Assembly: GCF_014268805.2 (NCBI RefSeq) | Contig: NZ_JABWRF020000005.1 | Span: 1-64,000, forward strand | DNA length: 64,000 bases | Source of the DNA: Pseudomonas farsensis | GTDB taxonomy: Bacteria; Pseudomonadota; Gammaproteobacteria; Pseudomonadales; Pseudomonadaceae | Direction of reading: 5' to 3' | Shown: positions 17,725 to 25,924 of the stretch, one piece after another | How positions within the stretch are numbered: the stretch's first letter is position 1 | Layout of the letters: each line of letters opens with the position of its first letter | Notes under the pieces: model-generated | What the model was told of the DNA's origin: nothing | Seen by the model: the letters and a program-made list of their open reading frames with translations, nothing else | The model's database searches: none | Position numbers and translations under genes: made by a program

Positions 17725-17816
17725 TGCAGAGTATCCCGGGTTTCAGAACGGCTCATAGCACCTCTGGCAGTCGTTCACGGCTTTATACTCTTGCCTAATT
17801 CAGCCGCTTCAAACAC

Positions 17817-18083
17817 TCAAGGCCTTGGGCATCCCTGATGAATTGCGCAGGATATGTCTTCGTCGATATATGCCATCCGCTTTCGCGGTCGCCCATAATC
17901 AAGACCACCATCTGGATGTCGCAACACGACAAAAACTACATCGCTGTACGCGGGGACCTCCACATAGATTTCATCATTTATCTGCACCCGACCTGGCAGG
18001 TTATGCCGTGGCTCAATAATGTATTGAAATCGGCGACCCTTGGCCGCCAACTTTTCCGCCACCAACTTGGCGGTTAACGTCAT
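17817..18083 (-). CDS. Uncharacterised small protein, 88 aa
   Basis: No family recognised. N-terminal amphipathic helix (KLVAEKLAAKG) followed by beta-type segments with INDEIYVEVPAYSDVVFVVL. Its start overlaps the stop of the upstream gene by 4 bp (ATGA), so the two form a coupled pair between the SRAP gene and dam. Confidence 0.5.
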   Translation of the reverse strand: MTLTAKLVAEKLAAKGRRFQYIIEPRHNLPGRVQINDEIYVEVPAYSDVVFVVLRHPDGGLDYGRPRKRMAYIDEDISCAIHQGCPRP

Positions 18084-18349
18084 CTTTTTTTCAACTGCAG
18101 TAGTTCGAGCTCATTAAGTTGGTCACGGTGAAGGTAGGCCCCATCAACTGGAGGGGGCTCATGAAGCTTTCGGCCGGCCTCACCTGGGAAGTTTGGAGCG
18201 ATCAGTCCCACGACATCCGAGCGCCCTTCACCATTCGGAGCCTTAACTGCCCAGGCAACAACGTGATAAAGAATTGGAGGATCATTGGGCCTTACACCGC
18301 CGTGCCTAAAAAACCAGTCCTGAGCCGGGGTAATTTGCACGTATGACAT
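18080..18349 (-). CDS. Uncharacterised small protein, 89 aa, coupled to next gene
   Basis: No family recognised. The sequence suggests a small beta-barrel-like domain (DPPILYHVVAWAVKAP ... SDVVGLIAPNFP) ending in a Leu-rich helix (LNELELLQLKK). First gene of a two-gene unit with an ATGA junction. It lies downstream of dam on the same strand, 142 bp away. Confidence 0.5.
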   Translation of the reverse strand: MSYVQITPAQDWFFRHGGVRPNDPPILYHVVAWAVKAPNGEGRSDVVGLIAPNFPGEAGRKLHEPPPVDGAYLHRDQLNELELLQLKKR

Positions 18350-18491
18350 ATTTAATCATCCTCTCTAGATTTTTACTGGAAGGGTAGTAGCCACCTACCC
18401 CTGAGACGCCAAACATTATTATCTTTACACCCTAAGCTCAAGACCTGGGGGAGCCGAAGATCGGAGAGAAATGCCCTGCGCCGTTGATGAG

Positions 18492-19286
18492 TCAAAACAA
18501 TCCACCTCGCTCGAAAAGAGACCAGTTCGTGATCACCAGCTCGCCCGTTACATCAGCTTTGCCGTGCCGCTGGTTAGCCGTTGTGTAGCGGATATCCAAG
18601 CATTCGAAGTGGAAGCCGTCGAATGCCCGCCGAATGTCCGGGTGGTCGTTGATGCTGACCATCACCCTCCCCTTACAGCGCCGCATGAAGTCGGCCATAC
18701 GCTCGTACTCCTCGAACGGGAAGTCGACGCCGTAGCCGGCGGTCTGCCAGTACGGCGGATCCATGTAGAAAAACGTGTGGGCTCGATCGTAGCGCTCAGC
18801 ACAGGTGAGCCAGGGAAGGTTTTCGACATAGGTGCCGGCTAGACGCTGCCATGCCGATGACAGGTTTTCTTCTATACGCAGCAGGTTGATGGCCGGCCCG
18901 GTGGTGGCGGTACCGAAGGTCTGCCCGGTGACCTTGCCACCGAAGGCGTGCTGCTGCAGGTAGAAGAAGCGCGCAGCGCGCTGGATGTCCGTCAGCGTCT
19001 CAGGACGGGTCATCTTCTGCCATTCGAAAATCTGGCGGGAGCTAAGCGCCCACTTGAACTGGCGGACGAACTCCTCCAGGTGGTTCTGCACCACCCGGTA
19101 GAGCGTCACCAGGTCGCCGTTGAGGTCGTTGAGCACCTCCACGGGCGCAGGCTGGGGGCGCATGAAGTACAACGCGGCACCGCCGGCGAATAATTCGACA
19201 TAGCATTCGTGAGGGGGAAAGAGAGGGATCAAGCGGTCGGCCAGGCGGCGTTTGCCACCCATCCAGGGAACGATAGGAGAGGTCAT
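18492..19286 (-). CDS. dam: D12-class DNA adenine methyltransferase (Dam-like)
   Basis: 264 aa. N6-adenine methylase with the SAM-binding motif VELFAGGAAL (30-39), the N-terminal PWMGGKRRLA block typical of the D12 class, and catalytic motif DPPY (176-179). The target is probably GATC-like but cannot be fixed by eye. No restriction endonuclease gene is adjacent. Start at 19286 (MTSPIVPWMGG). A LexA-like box lies 17 bp upstream, so expression may rise on induction. Confidence 0.9.
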   Translation of the reverse strand: MTSPIVPWMGGKRRLADRLIPLFPPHECYVELFAGGAALYFMRPQPAPVEVLNDLNGDLVTLYRVVQNHLEEFVRQFKWALSSRQIFEWQKMTRPETLTDIQRAARFFYLQQHAFGGKVTGQTFGTATTGPAINLLRIEENLSSAWQRLAGTYVENLPWLTCAERYDRAHTFFYMDPPYWQTAGYGVDFPFEEYERMADFMRRCKGRVMVSINDHPDIRRAFDGFHFECLDIRYTTANQRHGKADVTGELVITNWSLFERGGLF

Positions 19287-19302
19287 AGTTTGCAAGTCTT
19301 TA

Positions 19303-19318
19303 CTGTATGGATAGACAG
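19303..19318. promoter_or_regulatory. Probable LexA box upstream of dam
   Basis: CTGTATGGATAGACAG, CTG-N10-CAG with the preceding TA of the consensus. It departs from the ideal in the centre. It sits just before the dam start. Confidence 0.6.
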
Positions 19319-19434
19319 GTGTTAGGCTCGACGCGCTTTGTGCACAAGGCAGAGGCCGCGGCTGGACTTGCAGGAAGGGTCTGCGGGTTCGGCGGGCCGG
19401 GCTGGATGTTGACGCATCCTCCCGGCTCGCCTCT

Positions 19435-19983
19435 TTACTGCTTCGTGACTTCGCGTACGTAGGCCTGACAGGCCTTGAGCGCAATCATTCCTCGATCGCC
19501 TTCGTCGGTGATGGCGATAATTCTTCGAGCATGCGCTGGGTCAAGTTGGGTGCGTAGGGCTCCAGCCACCACGCTTCCGGCGCCGGCGGCTTCTCGCACC
19601 CGACCGTCACAACCCTGGGCGGCAACGGTTCCGGCGTTGACCAGGACTGACAACCGCACATCAGCAGTAGCAAGCCGGTCGCGCAGGCGAGCCTGAGCTT
19701 GTTGAGCATCGTTCATCTCCTTCCAGTGATTTTGATTTTGCTGCTGCAGGCGGTCTTCCAGGTCGCGCCGGGCATCCTGTTGCAACGCCAACTGATCGAG
19801 GGCGGCACCAGCCGCAGCTTCACGCTCACTGCTGGACGCCGAGTCTTTTTGCGCAAGCTGCTGCTCGTATCCGGCCGCTTGTGTGGCCAGCTCGTTGGCC
19901 TGCCACACCCAAGCCAGGCGGGCGCCCACTGCCAAGCCAAGCACCAGGGCAAGCAACGCCCACCGCGCCCCGAGCGAAATCAA
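19435..19983 (-). CDS. Rz: Rz-type inner-membrane spanin
   Basis: 182 aa from TTG 19983 (overlapping the endolysin stop as TTGA). One N-terminal membrane anchor (ARWALLALVLGLAVGARLAW) is followed by a long periplasmic coiled coil rich in Gln, Ala and Glu (residues ~30-100), the i-spanin pattern. It carries the o-spanin gene inside it in another frame. The spanin pair fuses inner and outer membranes in the last step of lysis. Confidence 0.88.
   Translation of the reverse strand: MISLGARWALLALVLGLAVGARLAWVWQANELATQAAGYEQQLAQKDSASSSEREAAAGAALDQLALQQDARRDLEDRLQQQNQNHWKEMNDAQQAQARLRDRLATADVRLSVLVNAGTVAAQGCDGRVREAAGAGSVVAGALRTQLDPAHARRIIAITDEGDRGMIALKACQAYVREVTKQ
19485..19709 (-). CDS. Rz1: Rz1-type outer-membrane lipoprotein spanin, nested in Rz
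   Basis: 74 aa encoded in another frame entirely within Rz. Lipoprotein signal with LMCGC lipobox, Pro-rich mature part (STPEPLPPRVV) as in Rz1 proteins, and a C-terminal helix. Out-of-frame nesting is the classic spanin arrangement. Confidence 0.9.
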   Translation of the reverse strand: MLNKLRLACATGLLLLMCGCQSWSTPEPLPPRVVTVGCEKPPAPEAWWLEPYAPNLTQRMLEELSPSPTKAIEE

Positions 19984-20531
19984 AGCAGCACCTGCTCGGC
20001 ACGCTTGTAGATCGCCAGCCGGTCGTCGAGCCCGTTGAGCCCACCATTGATGCGACGGGTAATGGTCTCGAACGCCGAAGGGCCCTTGTCCGCGAGAGAG
20101 TTGAGGCTCGCCTGGTGCCAAAACCACCCGGCCGAATCAGCAGCATGCTCGGGCTGCTCCAGCAGCTCAGGGTGGGCCAGCAGGTCGAGGCCCAGGGCCT
20201 CGCCGCAGCGCTGGTAGTTGGCGTAACCGGTGACCTGAATCAGCCCCCGGCCGCGGTATTTCTGACCGTCGCCGTCGGCCTCGGGCGTGTTGCCCAGCCG
20301 CGCTGCCAGTTTGCCGGAGTCATACTTGGCCAAGTACTGGTCGTTGCCCAGCTCACGGACGTAACGCAATTGGCCGGACTCATGCCCCACCTGGGCGAGG
20401 AAGGCTCGCTTACGCAGCGGGGTGACAATGCCCCACTTGACCATGGCCACGTTGAGGGCAGGAAGAAAAACGCCGGCTTGTGTGCCGGCGTTGGGGAGGA
20501 TCTGCTGTAGCTGTTTGAGAGTGACAGTCAT
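19980..20531 (-). CDS. Phage endolysin, glycoside hydrolase family 19 (chitinase-like muramidase)
   Basis: 183 aa. Matches GH19 lysozymes: the catalytic Glu is in LAQVGHESGQLRYVREL, with the family block KYRGRGLIQVTGYANYQ and later AADSAGWFWH. No signal peptide, so export requires the holin, whose gene lies far away at 41.1 kb. Start at 20531 (MTVTLKQLQQ); the longer open frame to 20648 runs into gene D. Confidence 0.92.
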   Translation of the reverse strand: MTVTLKQLQQILPNAGTQAGVFLPALNVAMVKWGIVTPLRKRAFLAQVGHESGQLRYVRELGNDQYLAKYDSGKLAARLGNTPEADGDGQKYRGRGLIQVTGYANYQRCGEALGLDLLAHPELLEQPEHAADSAGWFWHQASLNSLADKGPSAFETITRRINGGLNGLDDRLAIYKRAEQVLL

Positions 20532-20554
20532 CTTGAATCTCCTGTATTGGCCGC

Positions 20555-21607
20555 TCAGGCCGGTTTCACGTCGACCACCTTCAGTGGTTTGTCTGTTTTC
20601 TTTTTCTTGCCCTTGGCTTTCGCCTTGCCCTTTTTGCCGCCGTTGCACTCCACCGCCGTCGTCCAGCCCGAGGCGTCGAACGTCTGCTCGACGCTATCGA
20701 CCAGGTACTCGCCGTCCAGGCCGATCTTGAAGCCTTGAGCGTTAATCACCCGCTCAGCGAACAGGTCTGAGCGCCCCGCCATCCGCAAGCGAACACCGGC
20801 AGTGGTTCGGTTGAACGCGGCAAGCTTGGCTTTGGCGGCCTGCTCTGCCGCAGTCTTGTCGGGATAAATGTGTCGGTCGGTGTGCACCGCCGGAAGGTTA
20901 CTGGGGGCGTCTTCGTTGTCGAGCTCGACCACCTTCAACTTGCCGGTCTTCTTGTCCTGGTGCTGAGTCTTCACCGCCTTCTGCGCGCTACGATCGCCGA
21001 GGCGGAATTGCCAGCGGCTCACATCGGCGGGGGTGATCTTGATCGCGCCAAAGGCCTTGCCGCTGGCACTCACGCTGGCCTCGCGTGGCATCACCAGCAG
21101 CTTGCCGTCGGCCACCTTCGCTGTGCAGTCGTACTGCTTGGCCAGCCGCGTGATGAAGTTGAAGTCCGATTCGTTGCGCTGGTCGACCCGGTCAACCTTC
21201 GTCTGTACCGGGCAAACCGGCTGCCATCCGTTGCGGGCAGCGACGTCGCGCACGATCTGCGCGAGCGGCACGTTTTCCCAGCTGCCGCTACGCGTCGTCT
21301 TGCCGGTGCCGCGCATGTCGCTGGCCTTGCCCCGGATGACAATCGTCCTGGGCGGACCTGAAACCTCGATCTCGTCGACCGTGTAGCGGCCCAGGCGCGC
21401 CAAGGCGCTGCCGGAATAGCCCATGTAAACCTCGATACCGTGGCCACGCGCGGGCAAAGCCACTGCGGCGTCCCGGTCATCGATGCGCAGCTCGAACTCG
21501 TCGGAGTCCATCCCCGGCTTGTCGGTTGTCCGCAGCAACAGCAACCGGTCATTGATCAACGTCGTGATATCCCTGCCATCCGCGACGATGCGAAACGTAG
21601 GCCGCAT
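20555..21607 (-). CDS. D: Phage late control/baseplate hub protein D (P2 gpD-like)
   Basis: 350 aa. P2 gpD family protein, forming the baseplate hub above the spike. N terminus PTFRIVADGRDITTLINDRL, a middle domain with PVQTKVDRVDQRNESDFNFI and LAKQYDCTAKV, and a Lys-rich tail (KKGKAKAKGKKKKTDK). Last tail gene before the lysis genes. The hairpin at 21626-21648 separates it from X. Confidence 0.92.
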   Translation of the reverse strand: MRPTFRIVADGRDITTLINDRLLLLRTTDKPGMDSDEFELRIDDRDAAVALPARGHGIEVYMGYSGSALARLGRYTVDEIEVSGPPRTIVIRGKASDMRGTGKTTRSGSWENVPLAQIVRDVAARNGWQPVCPVQTKVDRVDQRNESDFNFITRLAKQYDCTAKVADGKLLVMPREASVSASGKAFGAIKITPADVSRWQFRLGDRSAQKAVKTQHQDKKTGKLKVVELDNEDAPSNLPAVHTDRHIYPDKTAAEQAAKAKLAAFNRTTAGVRLRMAGRSDLFAERVINAQGFKIGLDGEYLVDSVEQTFDASGWTTAVECNGGKKGKAKAKGKKKKTDKPLKVVDVKPA

Positions 21608-21625
21608 ACGGTCTCCAGAATGAAG

Positions 21626-21648
21626 AAGCCCCGCACTGGGCGGGGCTT
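21626..21648. terminator. Intercistronic hairpin between X and D
   Basis: Perfect 9-bp GC stem with a 5-nt loop (AAGCCCCGC-ACTGG-GCGGGGCTT). No clear T-run on the minus strand, so it may be a processing or attenuation element rather than a full terminator. Similar to hairpins at 32063-32081 and 35156-35176. Confidence 0.55.
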
Positions 21649-21661
21649 GTGAGTGATGGGG

Positions 21662-21868
21662 TCAGCCCCACAACAGCACCGTCTCAATCGACGGTGCCGG
21701 TAGATCCGGCAAGTGGATGATGACCCCAGCCCGGTAGGGTTGCGGCTCGTCCGACAGGCCCTGATTCGCATCCATCACCAACTCGACGGTGCCATTGAGG
21801 TGCCCGTAGTGCTGGTAACACACGGTGTCGAGCAGGTCCCCGTCAGACGTTCTGCATGTCTTCGCCAT
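21662..21868 (-). CDS. X: Phage tail protein X (LysM-like)
   Basis: 68 aa. P2 gpX family: DGDLLDTVCYQHYG ... LVMDANQGLSD, a small LysM-type domain. It overlaps the end of U by 26 bp. Confidence 0.88.
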   Translation of the reverse strand: MAKTCRTSDGDLLDTVCYQHYGHLNGTVELVMDANQGLSDEPQPYRAGVIIHLPDLPAPSIETVLLWG

Positions 21869-22682
21869 ACTTCACGAACTCCAGTGAGAACCCTTGTTTA
21901 CGCGGGATGCCCCCAGCCAGCAGGGCACTCTGCTCTTCGTCGATGCTGGTCAAGCACCAGGTGCCGAGCACATCGCCGTAACCGGTGATCAGCGTCATCG
22001 GCTGCAGCTGGCGGATGATCGTCCGAAGCGTGTCCAACTGCTTCAACCCACCCTTGAAGCCTGGATAGATCGCGCCCTTGAGCGACAGTTTGTCCTCGCC
22101 GTGGCCCACACCCTGTTGCGCGATGTCGCGGGTCAGTCGCTCCTGCGCCGCCCAACGTGCCGACGTCTGCCGCCTCAGCTCATCGAACGCCGCAGTGTTC
22201 AGGTTGAAGTAGTACGGCTGGGCCTTGGCATCGAGCGGCTGCATGATCAGCAGGTGCGGGAACGGCTGTACCGCCTCGGCCGCAGGGGTTGCACCTGCAG
22301 CACTGGTCGGAAAAATGTCACCCAAGGCCGGACTGATACCGCCTGCGATACGGTTGATCGCCGCAGCAGCCTTGCTGGCCTGCTCCCGCAATGCTCCCAA
22401 CCGCTCCTGCACCGCCGACGCCCCGGTCACCACCTGGCTGTAGGTCGAGGCGACCCGCCCGACAACAGACTGCGCGGCACTGATCGCCCGCATCGTCCGC
22501 TGCAGCTTGCCGCCGATAGCCGGACCAATAACGGGTAGCCCTTCCAGCTCAGCGGCCGCGCCACTCATGTCGCTGACGGCACCGTTGAGCGGCCCGAGCA
22601 TGCCGTCGAGGCTGGAGCGGCCAGCCTCCCCCGCCGCAATCAACCCCGCTAGCGTCGACTGCATTGACTCCATGTAGGCCAT
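21843..22682 (-). CDS. U: Phage tail protein U (P2 gpU-like), long form
   Basis: 279 aa. The C-terminal ~140 residues are the gpU tail-completion domain (FPHLLIMQPLDAKAQPYYF ... QGFSLEFVKYGED). The N-terminal half is an Ala/Gly-rich extension with helices, which makes it longer than P2 gpU (~160 aa). Lies between the tape measure and X. Confidence 0.82.
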   Translation of the reverse strand: MAYMESMQSTLAGLIAAGEAGRSSLDGMLGPLNGAVSDMSGAAAELEGLPVIGPAIGGKLQRTMRAISAAQSVVGRVASTYSQVVTGASAVQERLGALREQASKAAAAINRIAGGISPALGDIFPTSAAGATPAAEAVQPFPHLLIMQPLDAKAQPYYFNLNTAAFDELRRQTSARWAAQERLTRDIAQQGVGHGEDKLSLKGAIYPGFKGGLKQLDTLRTIIRQLQPMTLITGYGDVLGTWCLTSIDEEQSALLAGGIPRKQGFSLEFVKYGEDMQNV

Positions 22683-22691
22683 GGCACCTCC

Positions 22692-25466
22692 TTAAAGATG
22701 GGGTTCGTCGAACAACTGCCCTGCCGCCTGCCGAGACAGCCCCTCCTGCGACCAGCTCTCCCAGCTTCGGCGGATCAGTGCCTCAAGTGTGCTGAAGACC
22801 TGCTGCGGATCCTTGACGTCGCCTTGGACCGTGATCGGCATGTTGGGCATGTAAGAGAACTGCTGGTCGACCTTGGGCGGATCACCTTTAGGTTTGGCCT
22901 GCTCAAGCGCCTGGGCGACCACCGGGGCGGTCGGCGCCGGAGCTGCAGCCGCGATTGAGCGAGCCACATCCCCAGGCTCAGGCGCTTTCTCGGTTTTGGC
23001 CGGGGCCTCATCCTCACCGAACAGCTTGAGCCCGAGGAAGCCGCCCAATTCTTCACCCCCCATACCTCCCAGCACCGCGCCGATCAAACTGCCGATAGCA
23101 CTACCGACAACCGGCACAACCGAACCAATTGCTGCCCCCGCCGATGCACCGGCCATTGATCCTGCCAAACCGCCCGCTGCTCGACCGTAGCCTTCAGCCT
23201 TCTCGTTCTGCGTCTCCGCAGTCGTCGCCGTGTCGTACACTTTCATCCCAAAGTCCAGGACGTTGCCGCCAGGCATCTTCTTCGCAAGTTTTGTAACCAG
23301 GCCAGACGCCTTGCCCATCAGGCCGGTCTCGGCCAGCGCCGGCGCAAGCGTTTCTGCCCTGCCGAGTAGAGACGTCGCGGTCGTTCCGATACGAGAGAGT
23401 CGAGAGGCGGGTGCGGGTACCGGTACCGGCGCAGGTGCAGGGACCGGCGGGCGGGCCCTGGGCCTCGACGTCGAACTGCCAGAGCCACCCGCCCCCCGCG
23501 ATCGGCGCCCACCGCGACGGCGGCGACGTCCGCGCGACTCGCCACCACCCATGCCTCCAAAGTCGCTGGCATTCACGACAAAAACCTTTTGCGGCTCAGC
23601 CGAGCCGCCATCCTCACCATCCTTCTCTTTCTCGGTGCGGAACAGGTCCAGCAGATCGAGGCCAATGTCCACGGGGTCCAGCCCGCCGGCCTTCTCTTCA
23701 CCCTCAGCCTCATCACCATCGCCTTTGCCAGTGACCGCCCGCACGCTTTTCTGGAACATGCTGATGACTTTGTTGCGTCCGCTATCGTCCTCGTCGCCAC
23801 CGCCCTCCCCGTCTTCGGAGTTCGTCACGAAGACCTTCTGCACTTCATCCTTGTCTTTCGCAGCGCCAAGCAAACCACCGCGCGCCACATTGAGCATGCC
23901 CTTGCCAATCTTGAAGGCGCTGAACGCCGTCTTGATCGCGACAAACGCAGCAGCGACAGCCACTGCACCGGCGACCAGCGTCTGCGAGCCGTCAGAAAGC
24001 TTGGTGAATGCGTTCGCGACGCTGGTGATGCCTTGGGCGAGTCGATCAGTGAAGGGGCGGATGGCATCGCCAATGCTGCGCATCGAGTCGTCGACCGCCT
24101 GCAACGTTTCACGCCAGATCTGCGCCGACGTCTCACGACGCTCAGTCAGGTTCTGGTCGAGTATCCCGGTGGCTTTGGTCGAGTCATTCTTGAGCTGGGC
24201 ATACAGCTCACGGTTCTGCGAATAGGCCGTGAGGGCCGCTTTAACCTGCATGTCCGCGAAGAGGTCGCCGGTGCGCAGCGACTTCTCCAACGCATCAAGG
24301 GCGGCCTTGGCTTTCTCCGGGTCAGCTTCCTTGCTGATGGACGCCTGGCCGTCTTTGATCTTCTTGGCCTTGGCCGGGTCCGTAGCCTCAACGTACTTCA
24401 ACGCCAGCGCCATTGATGACTCAATCGTAGACATCCCATTCTGGATGCCCGTGTTCATCGAAGCTTGGTAATCGATGCCAGCCTTCTTGTAGGCATCGAC
24501 CACCTCGCCCGACCCGATCTTCTCAATCCAGTTCTTGAAGTTGTTCGCCGCTTCGTCCGAGCTGCCGGCGGTCTTCATCTGCACCTGCAACATGGACCCC
24601 AGCGACGTCACGGCATCCAACCCCGTGCTACCGCTCTTTTCCATCCCAGCCAGAAGCTGCGGGAACCAGCGAGCCATGTCGCTCGCTTCGAAGCTACCGG
24701 CCTGCCCCTGGAACGCGATCGCTTCCAGCGCCTGCTGCATCACGCGCGGGTCGGTGATCTTAGCGTTCTGCTGCAGCGCCTGAATCATCGACGCGGTATC
24801 GACGCCACTGGCGCCCTGCCCCACGGCAAACTTGGCCGCCACCGGCGCATACGAAAGCGCCTTGTCCAGCTCCATGCCGGCGCCGACGAGCTGGTTGACC
24901 AGGTCGGCCACATCATTGCGCGACATCCCCGTGTCTTGGGCCGTGTCGATGACCGTCCGGGTCAACTGGGCTTCTTCGGGCTTGTTCGCGATGCCAGCCT
25001 TGATCGCGATATCACGGATGATCGCCTGGTAATCCGCGCTGATCTTCGTCGGAATAGCCACCATGCCAGCGCCCACCGCAGCAGCGCCGATGTTCGACTT
25101 GAGCGATGCCTTGCCCGCTTCGATCTGCTGCCGGCCTTTCTGCTTCAGGTCCGCCGCTTTGGCTTCCCGGCCGAGCCGCTGGTACTCCCGAGCCAGACGC
25201 CCGACCTCGACGCCCTGTTTCTTGAGGGCATCAAGGTTACCCTCAAGCCGGCGAAGCAGCCCCGAAGCTGCAGCCGAGCCACTGTCATGGGCTTTCTTCC
25301 ACTCGTCCCTGAGTTTGATCGTCTCGCCGATGGTGTTCTTCAACACCTTGGCGTTCTTGCCTGCATCCTCAAGCTTTTTGATATGCCCTTTGGCGGTACC
25401 AAAAGCAGCACCCAGTGATGCTGCTACGGCGCCGCCGATTTCCAGCGCTATCGCCAGACGTGCCAT
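22692..25466 (-). CDS. T: Tail tape measure protein (P2 gpT-like)
   Basis: 924 aa. The N-terminal half is helical with KISADYQAIIRDIAIKAG and the block SFEASDMARWFPQLLAGMEK, typical of P2-type tape measures. Hydrophobic patches appear around residue 500 (AVAVAAAFVAIKTAF) and in the Gly/Ala-rich GGLAGSMAGASAGAAIGSVV. Residues ~560-720 form an unusual low-complexity zone: acidic runs, a repeated QKVFV-x-N motif, an Arg cluster (RGRRRRRGGRRSRG) and a Pro-Ala stretch. Its length sets tail length. Confidence 0.93.
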   Translation of the reverse strand: MARLAIALEIGGAVAASLGAAFGTAKGHIKKLEDAGKNAKVLKNTIGETIKLRDEWKKAHDSGSAAASGLLRRLEGNLDALKKQGVEVGRLAREYQRLGREAKAADLKQKGRQQIEAGKASLKSNIGAAAVGAGMVAIPTKISADYQAIIRDIAIKAGIANKPEEAQLTRTVIDTAQDTGMSRNDVADLVNQLVGAGMELDKALSYAPVAAKFAVGQGASGVDTASMIQALQQNAKITDPRVMQQALEAIAFQGQAGSFEASDMARWFPQLLAGMEKSGSTGLDAVTSLGSMLQVQMKTAGSSDEAANNFKNWIEKIGSGEVVDAYKKAGIDYQASMNTGIQNGMSTIESSMALALKYVEATDPAKAKKIKDGQASISKEADPEKAKAALDALEKSLRTGDLFADMQVKAALTAYSQNRELYAQLKNDSTKATGILDQNLTERRETSAQIWRETLQAVDDSMRSIGDAIRPFTDRLAQGITSVANAFTKLSDGSQTLVAGAVAVAAAFVAIKTAFSAFKIGKGMLNVARGGLLGAAKDKDEVQKVFVTNSEDGEGGGDEDDSGRNKVISMFQKSVRAVTGKGDGDEAEGEEKAGGLDPVDIGLDLLDLFRTEKEKDGEDGGSAEPQKVFVVNASDFGGMGGGESRGRRRRRGGRRSRGAGGSGSSTSRPRARPPVPAPAPVPVPAPASRLSRIGTTATSLLGRAETLAPALAETGLMGKASGLVTKLAKKMPGGNVLDFGMKVYDTATTAETQNEKAEGYGRAAGGLAGSMAGASAGAAIGSVVPVVGSAIGSLIGAVLGGMGGEELGGFLGLKLFGEDEAPAKTEKAPEPGDVARSIAAAAPAPTAPVVAQALEQAKPKGDPPKVDQQFSYMPNMPITVQGDVKDPQQVFSTLEALIRRSWESWSQEGLSRQAAGQLFDEPHL

Positions 25467-25485
25467 GCGCTACCCTCCTGCAGGC

Positions 25486-25894
25486 TCAGTCCGTGAGCCA
25501 CCAGACGGTGTCCGTCCAGGACATGGTTGAGATCTCTGCCGCCGAGAAACCCAGCTCCACGGCCAGCCGCTTGGCTAGCCGCTTCTGGTTCTGGGGGTCA
25601 AAGCTCGTCGTCTTGGACCAGACGAAAGTAGCCGGCCTGAACGCGGGTGTAGTCCTTCAGCGTCAGGCCTTCGAGGTCTTTCACACCGACCTCGGCGAGC
25701 GACGCGAACAGGTTCAGCTCGCGCTGCTCATCGTCACCCACGGTGGTGGTCTGTGCCGCACGGATATCGCGCACGGTGGGCGCACGAAGGCTCAGGTGAT
25801 CCATCTGCACGCCGTTAAGCTCGGTCGGTTTGCTCAAGCGCACAGTGACACGATCGGCTTCGACGGTCAGGAAGGCGGGAGTTTTCTTGGTCAT
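25486..25894 (-). CDS. E': Tail assembly chaperone fusion E-E', made by predicted +1 frameshift
   Basis: Gene E ends with GAG CTT TGA. Shifting +1 at CTT TGA C continues into an open frame of 37 codons (starting D-P-Q-N-Q-K-R-L) to a stop at 25486-25488. The E' tail FSAAEISTMSWTDTVWW aligns with P2 GpE'-type sequences (F-x-x-E-M/I-x-x-M-S-x-T-E/D ... W). The fusion would be 135 aa, the expected size for a gpE+E' product. The site is the one used in bacterial prfB (RF2). Confidence 0.75.
25598..25894 (-). CDS. E: Tail assembly chaperone E (P2 gpE-like)
   Basis: 98 aa. Phage tail assembly chaperone between the tube protein and the tape measure. MTKKTPAFLTVEADRVTVRL ... MDHLSLRAPTVRDI ... LTLKDYTRVQAGYF is the gpE fold. 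Ends at CTT TGA, where the frameshift to E' is proposed. Confidence 0.9.
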   Translation of the reverse strand: MTKKTPAFLTVEADRVTVRLSKPTELNGVQMDHLSLRAPTVRDIRAAQTTTVGDDEQRELNLFASLAEVGVKDLEGLTLKDYTRVQAGYFRLVQDDEL

Positions 25895-25924
25895 GGTGCT
25901 GGGTCCGTTTGATGAGAGGAAGAG

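Noticed and set aside
22873..24225. Plus-strand ORFs opposite the tape measure (105 aa and 331 aa)
   Set aside because: Low-complexity Pro/Ser shadows of the Arg/Gly-rich insert on the other strand.
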